From Rubrimonas sp036788415 (GTDB taxonomy: Bacteria > Pseudomonadota > Alphaproteobacteria > Rhodobacterales > Rhodobacteraceae), in the NCBI RefSeq assembly GCF_036788415.1, contig NZ_DAIQNN010000079.1:1-12951 (forward strand): 12,951 bases of DNA. Direction: 5' to 3'. Below, one piece after another: positions 7,586 through 12,951 of the stretch. The stretch's first letter is position 1. Every line of letters starts with the position of its first letter. The notes under the pieces are model-generated. The model worked only from the letters and a program-made list of their open reading frames with translations, was not told where the DNA came from and did no database searches. The position numbers were made by a program, and so were the translations under genes.

Positions 7586-9506
7586 AGGCGCCGCCGTTGA
7601 AGAATGCGTGGATCGCCTCGGCCATCTTCCGCGACACGCACTCGACTTTCGTAAGGTCCTCCACGCCCGCCCGCGCCACCGCCTTCGCCGAGCCGAAATG
7701 CGCCAGCAGCGCGCGCTTGCGGGCGGGGCCCACGCCCGGAACCTCGTCGAGCGGCGTCGCCGTCGTCGCCTTGGCCCGCTTGGCCCGATGCGCGCCGATG
7801 GCGAAGCGGTGCGCCTCGTCGCGCAGGCGCTGCACGAAATAGAGGGTCGGGTCGCGGTGCGGCAGGGCGAAGGGGCGGCGGCCCGGCGCGTGGAACTCCT
7901 CCTTGCCCGCGTCGCGTTGCTCGCCCTTGGCGACGCCCACCAGCGCGACATCCTCGACGCCAAGCTCCTCCAGCGCCGCCAGCGCCGCCGAGACCTGCCC
8001 CGCCCCGCCGTCGATCAGCACGAGGTCGGGCCAGTCGCCCTTCTCGCGGTCCGGGTCCTCGCGCGCGAGGCGGGAGAAGCGGCGGGTCAGCACTTCGCGC
8101 ATCATCCCGAAATCGTCGCCGGGGGTCAGCTCGGTCGAGCGGATGTTGAACTTACGGTACTGCGACTTCTCGAAGCCGTCCGGCCCCGCCACCACCATCG
8201 CGCCGACGGCGTTCGTCCCCATGATGTGGGAGTTGTCGTAGACCTCGATGCGGCGCGGCGGCCCGTCCAGCCCGAAGGCGTCGGCCAGCGCGTCGAGGAG
8301 CTTCGCCTGGCTGGCGCTCTCGGCGAGCTTGCGCGCGAGCGATTCTCGGGCGTTGCGCAGCGCATGCAGCACCAGATCGCGCTTTTCGCCCTTCTTCGGC
8401 GTGGCGATGCTCACCTTGCGGCCCGCCGTCACCGACAGCGCCTCGCCGATCAGCTCCGCCTCCGGCAGATCATGACTCAGCAGGATCAGCCGGGCCGGGG
8501 CCTTGCCGCCGTAAAACTGACCGAGGAAAGCGGAGAGGATTTCCTCGGGCTCGGCGCCCGCGCCGGTCCGGGGAAAATAGGCGCGGTTGCCCCAGTTCTG
8601 ATGGGCGCGGAAGAAGAACACCTGCACGCAGGCCTCGCCGCCCTCCTGATGCAGCGCCACGACGTCGGCCTCGTCCACCCCCTCGGGGTTCACGTCCTGA
8701 TTGGCCTGCACGGCGGTCAGCGCGCGGATGCGGTCGCGGAGCGCGGCGGCGCGCTCGTATTCCATGTTGCGCGCCGCCTCGGCCATCTCGGCGGCGAGCG
8801 TCTCCTGCACCTTGGTCGAGCGCCCTTCGAGGAAGCGGATCGCGTCGTCCTCGAGGGCGGCGTAGGCCTCGCGGTCGATCAGCCCGACGCAAGGAGCGGC
8901 GCAGCGCTTGATCTGATGAAGCAGGCACGGCCGGGTGCGGGCGTCGAACACGCTGTCGCGGCAGGTGCGCAGCAGGAACGCCTTCTGCAGCGTGTTGATG
9001 GTGCGGTTCACCGCGCCCGCGCTGGCGAAGGGGCCGAAATAGCGCCCGGACGTGGCGCGCGTGCCGCGGTGCTTGCGCAACTGCGGGAACGGGTGGTCGC
9101 CGCCGATCAGGATATGCGGAAAGCTCTTGTCGTCGCGCAGCAGCACGTTGAAGCGGGGCTTCAGCTGCTTGATGAGGTTGGCTTCGAGCAGCAGCGCCTC
9201 GGTCTCGGTGGCGGTCGTCACGAACATCATGGCGGCGGTCGCCGCGATCATCCGGGCGATGCGGGTCGAGTGGCCTGTTCCGTGCGCGTAGTTCGCCACG
9301 CGCTTGCGCAGGCTGCGCGCCTTGCCGACGTAGAGGACGCCCGACCGCGCGTCGAGCATGCGGTAGACGCCGGGCGCGTCGGGCAGGCTAGGCAGGTAGG
9401 CCCGGATGATCTCGGCCCCGGTCTGCGGCGGCGCGGCGTCGTTCGGGCCGCCATAGACGGCGCCTTCCTCCTCGAAGCCGAACGGGGTTCCGGGTTCGGA
9501 CATCAT
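7584..9506 (-). CDS. uvrC: UvrABC excinuclease subunit C
   Basis: UvrC (640 aa) makes both incisions around DNA lesions in nucleotide excision repair. Domains in order: GIY-YIG nuclease at about 45-120 (PGVYRMLD, LYVGKARSLRKRV, ending EANLIKQLKPRFN); four cysteines 182, 194, 202 and 206 with the spacing of the UvrC Fe-S cluster; a UVR motif binding UvrB (ETLAAEMAEAARNMEYERAA, about 235-270); an RNase-H-like nuclease with DNSHIMGTNAVGAMVV, VLIDGGAGQ and DEAHRFA; and tandem helix-hairpin-helix motifs at the C-terminus (VPGVGPARKRALLAHFGS). It carries about 35 extra N-terminal residues compared with E. coli, a loose and probably disordered extension. Two adjacent ATGs are possible (9506 or 9503). 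GGAGG is only one base before the first, so the second is better spaced. It stands alone between two regulatory gaps. Confidence 0.98.
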   Translation of the reverse strand: MMSEPGTPFGFEEEGAVYGGPNDAAPPQTGAEIIRAYLPSLPDAPGVYRMLDARSGVLYVGKARSLRKRVANYAHGTGHSTRIARMIAATAAMMFVTTATETEALLLEANLIKQLKPRFNVLLRDDKSFPHILIGGDHPFPQLRKHRGTRATSGRYFGPFASAGAVNRTINTLQKAFLLRTCRDSVFDARTRPCLLHQIKRCAAPCVGLIDREAYAALEDDAIRFLEGRSTKVQETLAAEMAEAARNMEYERAAALRDRIRALTAVQANQDVNPEGVDEADVVALHQEGGEACVQVFFFRAHQNWGNRAYFPRTGAGAEPEEILSAFLGQFYGGKAPARLILLSHDLPEAELIGEALSVTAGRKVSIATPKKGEKRDLVLHALRNARESLARKLAESASQAKLLDALADAFGLDGPPRRIEVYDNSHIMGTNAVGAMVVAGPDGFEKSQYRKFNIRSTELTPGDDFGMMREVLTRRFSRLAREDPDREKGDWPDLVLIDGGAGQVSAALAALEELGVEDVALVGVAKGEQRDAGKEEFHAPGRRPFALPHRDPTLYFVQRLRDEAHRFAIGAHRAKRAKATTATPLDEVPGVGPARKRALLAHFGSAKAVARAGVEDLTKVECVSRKMAEAIHAFFNGGA

Positions 9507-9575
9507 CCCTCCGAAGCGTGGGCGCGCTTAGCCGAGTCGCGCATCGTCCGCAAGTGAAACTCCATCCCCGGAAGC

Positions 9576-9584
9576 TGTGGAAAA
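9576..9584 (-). promoter_or_regulatory. DnaA-box-like 9-mer before uvrC
   Basis: TGTGGAAAA on the plus strand is TTTTCCACA on the minus strand, which fits the relaxed DnaA box TTWTNCACA. It lies about 70 bases upstream of uvrC. A nearby TGTGGGGAA (about 20 bases further) is a poor second copy. A single box is not an origin; it could be a DnaA control site or chance. Confidence 0.35.
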
Positions 9585-9733
9585 CTCTGGGGGCCAATGT
9601 GGGGAAGGCCCGAATCTCGCCGGGCGTCCAAGTGGTTTCAGGCGCTGCACAAAAAAACAGCAATTTTCCAAGCTACTGTTCCGAATGGGAAATTTTATGG
9701 TCGCGTGGTAAACTGCTGGTGAAGAACACAGAT

Positions 9734-9750
9734 TCGCAACCGAGTTGCGA
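9734..9750. repeat. Perfect inverted repeat in the uvrC upstream gap
   Basis: TCGCAAC-CGA-GTTGCGA has 7-base arms around 3 bases and sits in the AT-richer spacer, 20 bases from the terminator hairpin and some 230 bases upstream of uvrC. It could be an operator or a small hairpin. It has no following T-run. Confidence 0.4.
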
Positions 9751-9768
9751 CGGATTTGCGTCAAGTGG

Positions 9769-9798
9769 AAAAGACGCCTTGCGCCGTACGGCGTTTTT
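9769..9798. terminator. Bidirectional intrinsic terminator after the SDR gene
   Basis: On the minus strand ACGCC / GGCGT pairs around 11 bases and is followed at once by TCTTTT, 45 bases past the SDR stop. On the plus strand the 12-base palindrome CGCCGTACGGCG (9782-9793) is followed by five T. The shape with A-run before and T-run after is that of an intrinsic terminator working in both directions, here ending the xerD-to-SDR operon. Confidence 0.7.
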
Positions 9799-9842
9799 GC
9801 TAACCGCAGAGCCGTTCGATTCGCGGCAATACGACATAGGTC

Positions 9843-10658
9843 CTATTCGACGCCGAGCACATCCGGCGTCCGCCAGCCGAGATGCTGCCCCCCGTCGAGC
9901 GCGAGCATCTGCCCCGTCAGCGCATCCGCCGACAAGATGTAGCGCAGCCCCGCGACCATGTCCGCCGGCCCCGCGCCGCGCCGCAGCAACGTCGCGCCGC
10001 GCTGTCGGGCGAACTGCTCGGCGGTCTGCCGCTCGCCCTGAATCGTCGGCCCGGGACCGATGGCGTTCACGCGGATGCGCGGGGCGAGCGCCTGCGCCGC
10101 CGTGCGGGTGAAGGCCCAGAGGCCCATCTTGGCGATCGTGTAGGTCATGAATTCCGGCGTCGGCTTCCAGACCCTCTGGTCGATCATGTTGACCACGCAG
10201 GCGCGCGCCACCGGCAGCCCTTCGGCGTCGGTTCCGGCTTCGGGCGCCTGCGCGGCGAAAGCCTGCGTCAGGCGGAAGGGCGCCCAGAGATTGCTGTCGA
10301 TATGGCGGTCCCAGCTCTCGCGCGTCGCGTCGGACAGCGAGTCGCGCTCGAAGATCGAGGCGTTGTTGACGAGCAGGGTCAGAGGCGCGCCCAGCGCCCG
10401 CGCCGCGCGCCCGACGAGGTCGTCCACGGCGCCGCGGTCGAGCAGATCGGCCCGCACCGCCGCCGCCATGGGCGCTCCCGCGGCGCGGGCCTCAGAGGCC
10501 GTCGCCTGCGCCTCAGCCTCCGACCCGTTGCAATGGATCGCCACGGCCCAGCCCTGCGCCGCGAGATCGAGCGCGAGCGCCCGCCCGATCCGCCGCGCCG
10601 CCCCCGTGACAAGGGCCGCGCCGGGGCGCAGGCCGGGGCCGGAGACCTCCGAACTCAT
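9843..10658 (-). CDS. SDR oxidoreductase, pteridine-reductase-like
   Basis: Short-chain dehydrogenase (271 aa), NAD(P)H-dependent and cytoplasmic. The cofactor loop TGAARRIG is at 18-25, NNAS at 98-101, and the catalytic Tyr173 and Lys177 in YTIAK. The usual catalytic Ser is replaced: the strand reads NMID, with Asp160 exactly 13 residues before the Tyr. This matches pteridine reductase PTR1 (Asp181, Tyr194, Lys198) and resembles E. coli FolM, a dihydromonapterin reductase. The RRIG loop, the GPGPT stretch and the closing LDGGQHL support the same subfamily. A role in reducing dihydropterins or dihydrofolate is therefore likely but not proven by sequence, and another small carbonyl substrate is possible. 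Its ATG overlaps the stop of the 70-aa gene (ATGA), and a terminator follows 45 bases after its TAG. Confidence 0.9.
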   Translation of the reverse strand: MSSEVSGPGLRPGAALVTGAARRIGRALALDLAAQGWAVAIHCNGSEAEAQATASEARAAGAPMAAAVRADLLDRGAVDDLVGRAARALGAPLTLLVNNASIFERDSLSDATRESWDRHIDSNLWAPFRLTQAFAAQAPEAGTDAEGLPVARACVVNMIDQRVWKPTPEFMTYTIAKMGLWAFTRTAAQALAPRIRVNAIGPGPTIQGERQTAEQFARQRGATLLRRGAGPADMVAGLRYILSADALTGQMLALDGGQHLGWRTPDVLGVE

Positions 10659-10867
10659 GGCGTCGGCGGCGTGCGGCAGGCGCAGGGCGCATCCGGGGCT
10701 ACCCAGGCCCCGCAGGCCGGGCAGCGCGTCATCTCCTGCACGGCCCCGCCGGGGCCGCGCGGCGCAGGCGGCGCGCCGGTCTCCGGGCGTGCGCCGCCCA
10801 TCGCCCGCCGCACTGCGCTCCAGATCGCCAGCGCGACTCCGATCAGCGTGATGAGCTTCAGCAGCAT
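10655..10867 (-). CDS. Small membrane protein with a zinc-ribbon-like tail
   Basis: Predicted 70-aa protein of unknown function. Residues 2-18 form one hydrophobic helix (LLKLITLIGVALAIWSAV), then a Pro/Gly-rich linker, then CPACG-x9-CAC, a cysteine-rich tail that could bind zinc on the cytoplasmic side. That it is a real gene is supported by its fit in the operon: it starts 10 bases after the S49 peptidase stop and its TGA overlaps the SDR ATG. The ribosome site is only a G-rich AGGGGGCGG. Only four cysteines are present, with the last pair as C-x-C instead of C-x2-C, so metal binding is a guess. It may work with the membrane-linked peptidase beside it. Confidence 0.75.
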   Translation of the reverse strand: MLLKLITLIGVALAIWSAVRRAMGGARPETGAPPAPRGPGGAVQEMTRCPACGAWVAPDAPCACRTPPTP

Positions 10868-10877
10868 CGCCGCCCCC

Positions 10878-11696
10878 CTAGAGCCCGAACCGCGCGCGCA
10901 TCGCCCGCTCCTCGACTGCGGCGAGCATATCGGCCGCGCCGGGCGCGCCGAGCCGCTGCAACAGCGACTTGCGCGGGGCCGCGACGCTGAAACGGACCTT
11001 GTCGCCGTAGAGCTTTTTCATCGTCGGGACCAGATGGCCGATTCCGTCGATCAGGCCGAGCTGCTCCGCCTCCGCCGCCAGCCAGATGTCGCCGGAGAAC
11101 AGCGTCGCCTCGTCGCCGTTCAGCCGCCCGCCGCGCGCGCGCGTCACATGGTCGATGAAATTGGCGTGCACGCCCTTCTGGATGCGCAGCAGGCGCGCGA
11201 CGTCGTCGGGGTCCTCGGGGCGGAACGGGTCGAGCAGTGTCTTGCGGGCCCCGGCGGTGTGCACGCGCCGCTCGACGCCGAGCCGCGCGATCGCCTCGTG
11301 CAGGCCGAACCCCGCCGAGACGACGCCGATCGAGCCGAGGATCGCGTTGGCGTCGGCGTAGATCTCGTCTGCGGCGCAGGCGAGCCAGTAGCCGCCCGAG
11401 GCCGCCACGTCCTCGCAGAAGGCGTGGACTTTGACGCCCTTCTCGTCGGCGAGCCGGCGGATGCGGGCGGCGATGAGCGCGCTCTGGCTCGGCGAGCCGC
11501 CCGGCGAGTTGATCGCCAGCGCCACCGCCTTGAGCCGTCGCGCCGAGAAGGCGCGTTCGATCAGCGGCGCGAGACCGGCGTCGTCGAGGCTGCGGCCGAA
11601 CGGGCCGCCGATCCCGATGGCGCCGTAGAGGCGGATCACCGCGACGGTCGGCGCGGGGACGAACAGCGATTTCAGGCGGTCGAGCGGAGCTTTCAT
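10878..11696 (-). CDS. S49-family serine peptidase (SppA/SohB-like)
   Basis: Predicted 272-aa peptidase of clan SK, the signal-peptide-peptidase A family, with a Ser-Lys dyad. Ser100 lies in DVAASGGYW and Lys152 in GARKTLLDPF; the oxyanion loop is NSPGG at 63-67; AILGSIGVV at 118-126 is also typical. At 272 aa it is shorter than E. coli SohB (about 349) and has no clear N-terminal transmembrane helix, only a mildly hydrophobic start of the fold, so it may be soluble or peripheral. This short form is common in Rhodobacterales. Its role in the family is breakdown of membrane-bound or signal peptides. It lies 70 bases after xerD; a loose GC hairpin (11740-11763) lies in the gap and no good ribosome site is visible. 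Probably co-transcribed with its neighbours. Confidence 0.93.
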   Translation of the reverse strand: MKAPLDRLKSLFVPAPTVAVIRLYGAIGIGGPFGRSLDDAGLAPLIERAFSARRLKAVALAINSPGGSPSQSALIAARIRRLADEKGVKVHAFCEDVAASGGYWLACAADEIYADANAILGSIGVVSAGFGLHEAIARLGVERRVHTAGARKTLLDPFRPEDPDDVARLLRIQKGVHANFIDHVTRARGGRLNGDEATLFSGDIWLAAEAEQLGLIDGIGHLVPTMKKLYGDKVRFSVAAPRKSLLQRLGAPGAADMLAAVEERAMRARFGL

Positions 11697-11766
11697 GGCA
11701 GGCTAGGTAAGCGGGGCGCAGGCGCTTGGCAAACCGTTTCGCCGCGACGATCCCGGGGCGGCGGCG

Positions 11767-12708
11767 TCAGGCCGACCGGTCGCGCGCGAGCGGGTGCAGC
11801 GCCACGACCTCGCGCAGCCGTGCCTCCAGCACATGGGCGTAGATCTCGGTCGCGGCGATGTCGGCATGGCCGAGCAGTTCCTGGATCGCCCGCAGATCGG
11901 CGCCGTTGGCCAGCAGATGCGTCGCGAAGGCGTGGCGCAGCGCATGGGGAGAAAGCCGCGTCGGGTCGAGCCCGGCCTGCGCCGCCAGCGCGCGGATCAT
12001 CTGGAACATGCGCTCGCGCGTCAGATGTCCGCTGCGGCCGCCCGAAGGGAACAGCCAGGGCGAGGCTTTCGCCCCTCTTCCCTCCCGAGTCATGCGCGCG
12101 CTTTCGGCGGCGTCGCGCGTCTCCAGCCATGCGGCGAGCGCGCGCCGCGACGGCTCGGTCAGCGGCGTCAGGCGCTCCCGCCCGCCCTTGCCGCGCACCA
12201 GCAGCACGCGCGGATCGCCCCGCGCCGCCGCAACCGGAAGCGCGACCAGCTCGCTCACCCGCATCCCCGTCGCATAAAGGAGTTCGACGAGGCACAGCGC
12301 CCGCACGCCGCGCGGCCCCGCCCAGCGCGTGCGCGCCGCCTCAAGAAGGCGGTCGACATCCGCGACGCTCGGGACTTTCGGCAGCGGGCGCGTCCGGCGG
12401 GGGCCCTTCAGGCGGGCCGCGGGGTCGTCGGGGCGAAAGCCCTCGGCGCAGGCGAAGGCGAAATAGCGGCGCGCCGCCGAGAGCCGCCGCGCGCGGGTCG
12501 CGTCCGCCAGCCCGCGCGCCGCGAGATCGGCGAGCCACGCCTCGACGTCGGCGCGGGCCGCGTCGCCCGCGCTCACGCCGCGCCCGGCGAGAAAGCCGCT
12601 CAGATCCTCCAGATCGCGGGCGTAGGCGAGGACGGTGTTGTCCGCCGCGCCGCGCTCGGCGCGGATCGCGTCGAGAAAGGCCCCGCGCCAATCCGCCCGC
12701 GCGCCCAT
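11767..12708 (-). CDS. xerD: Tyrosine recombinase XerD
   Basis: Site-specific recombinase (313 aa from the chosen start) that, with XerC, resolves chromosome dimers at dif. The N-terminal SAM-like core-binding domain spans about 5-90 (NTVLAYARDLEDLSGFL), the catalytic domain 115-300. All catalytic residues are present: Arg150 (GMRVSEL), Lys174 (GKGGRER), His255 and Arg258 (SPHALRHAFATHLL), His281 (LLGHADI) and nucleophile Tyr290 (TEIYAHV). The HV..ARLRE ending after the Tyr favours XerD over XerC. The frame is open upstream to 12786, but that part would overlap the 45-aa gene and lacks family residues; the ATG at 12708 follows that gene by 4 bases with GGTGA before it. Chromosomal housekeeping copy: no phage or integron genes are near. 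Confidence 0.95.
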   Translation of the reverse strand: MGARADWRGAFLDAIRAERGAADNTVLAYARDLEDLSGFLAGRGVSAGDAARADVEAWLADLAARGLADATRARRLSAARRYFAFACAEGFRPDDPAARLKGPRRTRPLPKVPSVADVDRLLEAARTRWAGPRGVRALCLVELLYATGMRVSELVALPVAAARGDPRVLLVRGKGGRERLTPLTEPSRRALAAWLETRDAAESARMTREGRGAKASPWLFPSGGRSGHLTRERMFQMIRALAAQAGLDPTRLSPHALRHAFATHLLANGADLRAIQELLGHADIAATEIYAHVLEARLREVVALHPLARDRSA

Positions 12709-12712
12709 GCGG

Positions 12713-12850
12713 TCACCGCAGCGGGGCTGCGGGAAGCTCGATCTCGACGCGCTCGGTCGGCGGCGGCAGGTCGGCGACCAGCGCATAGACCACGCCCGCC
12801 GCCGCCGCGAGGACCGCCAGAACCAGCAGATACCGCAAGAGCCGTCCCAT
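12713..12850 (-). CDS. Small single-pass membrane protein upstream of xerD
   Basis: Predicted 45-aa protein: MGRLLRYLL start, one hydrophobic helix at about 7-26, then a short polar tail DLPPPTERVEIELPAAP facing the outside if the positive-inside rule holds. Function unknown. The ATG at 12850 is preferred over one 16 codons upstream because it begins directly before the helix and follows an AAGGCGAGG-type ribosome site. It ends 4 bases before xerD, so the two are probably translated together. Similar tiny membrane proteins beside xerD are, as far as I recall, found in Rhodobacterales; a comparison search would settle this. Confidence 0.65.
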   Translation of the reverse strand: MGRLLRYLLVLAVLAAAAGVVYALVADLPPPTERVEIELPAAPLR

Positions 12851-12951
12851 GCGCCTCGCCTCGCCTTCTCGCTCGTCCCTCGGGGCGCCGCACTTCACCT
12901 GCGCCCGCGCCGCGTGTACACCCGGGACAGGCCGCGCGAAAGACGCGAGCT
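12851..12951. other. Upstream region of the xerD operon, window edge
   Basis: About 100 GC-rich bases with no ATG on the plus strand. It should hold the promoter of the minus-strand operon, but no clear -35/-10 pair is visible. The 8-base palindrome GTGTACAC lies at 12914-12921, next to CCCGGG. In related genomes a divergent gene (often aroK) begins near here, but nothing in this window shows it. Confidence 0.35.

Larger units (their letters stand above)
9507..9842. other. Gene-free AT-richer spacer upstream of uvrC
   Basis: About 336 bases with no credible gene. From about 9650 to 9760 it is clearly AT-richer than the surroundings (a run of seven A, AATTTTCC, GGGAAATTTTATGG). It must hold the uvrC promoter and the end of the SDR operon, but I could not pick a convincing -35/-10 pair. 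No alphaproteobacterial LexA box (GTTC-N7-GTTC) is seen, so SOS control of uvrC is not supported. A 78-codon minus-strand frame (9528-9764) has no recognisable domain or start signal and was left out. Confidence 0.6.

Noticed and set aside
7361..7963. Upstream extension of hupS into uvrC
   Set aside because: The residues are Arg/Ser-rich shadow sequence. The Tat signal follows the start at 7360, where a ribosome site is present.
7545..9557. 670-codon plus-strand frame over uvrC
   Set aside because: Antisense shadow of uvrC, whose domains are all present on the minus strand.
9507..9842. Replication origin
   Set aside because: Only one acceptable DnaA box is present, with no box cluster or origin-linked genes. 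The AT-rich stretch fits a promoter/terminator gap.
9507..9842. LexA (SOS) box before uvrC
   Set aside because: No GTTC-N7-GTTC was found. GTTCCGAATGGGAAA near 9688 lacks the second half.
11767..12708. Tyrosine recombinase as integrase of a mobile element
   Set aside because: Length, ending and housekeeping neighbours fit XerD. No attachment repeats, tRNA target or phage genes are near.
9882..12788. Open frame of 968 codons on the plus strand
   Set aside because: It runs antisense through the SDR, the 70-aa gene, the S49 peptidase and xerD. It is Arg/Ala/Gly/Pro-rich with no domain; long antisense frames are a normal effect of high GC at third positions.

Overview
The window is GC-rich, with tightly packed genes, ATGA-type stop/start overlaps and heavy use of G/C third positions. 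The xerD, S49 peptidase, SDR and uvrC gene order, the Tad secretin genes and a CtrA-type box all point to an alphaproteobacterium, most likely Rhodobacterales or a near relative. This placement is inferred from gene content, not from a marker gene. All genes but one lie on the minus strand.

Layout from left to right. (1) 1-188: an AT-richer, gene-free stretch. (2) 189-2990, minus: a three-gene outer-membrane part of a Tad/Flp pilus system, transcribed cpaC (secretin), OmpA-family lipoprotein, tadD (TPR lipoprotein). The genes overlap one another, and a symmetrical CtrA-type box (TTAA-N7-TTAAC) lies about 107 bp upstream of cpaC. The Tad ATPases, inner-membrane platform proteins, pilin and CpaB are not here. 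(3) 3333-3659, plus: a small TraR/DksA-type C4 zinc-finger regulator, the only plus-strand gene. (4) 3709-7360, minus: hupS-hupL-hupC, a membrane-bound [NiFe] uptake hydrogenase with its cytochrome b. HupS has the six cysteines of an oxygen-tolerant [4Fe-3S] proximal cluster. A -24/-12 (sigma-54-like) element and inverted/direct repeats lie upstream. No maturation genes (hupD, hyp) are in the window. (5) 7584-9506, minus: uvrC, nucleotide excision repair. (6) 9507-9842: a gene-free AT-richer spacer with a DnaA-box-like 9-mer, palindromes and a terminator. (7) 9843-12850, minus: a run of five closely spaced genes: a 45-aa membrane protein, xerD, an S49 peptidase, a 70-aa zinc-ribbon membrane protein, and a pteridine-reductase-like SDR ending at the terminator.

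How the genes work together: HupS and HupL split H2 at the outer face of the membrane and HupC passes electrons to the quinone pool. CpaC forms the outer-membrane pore, with TadD probably acting as its pilotin and the OmpA protein tying it to peptidoglycan. XerD and UvrC are housekeeping DNA-maintenance enzymes. The hydrogenase trio and the Tad fragment look like accessory modules set beside housekeeping genes.

I found no CRISPR array, rRNA or tRNA gene, transposase or clear insertion-sequence ends. I see no certain new system. The best leads are the split Tad module under a CtrA-type box, the isolated oxygen-tolerant hydrogenase with a candidate sigma-54 promoter, and the Asp-type SDR active site.
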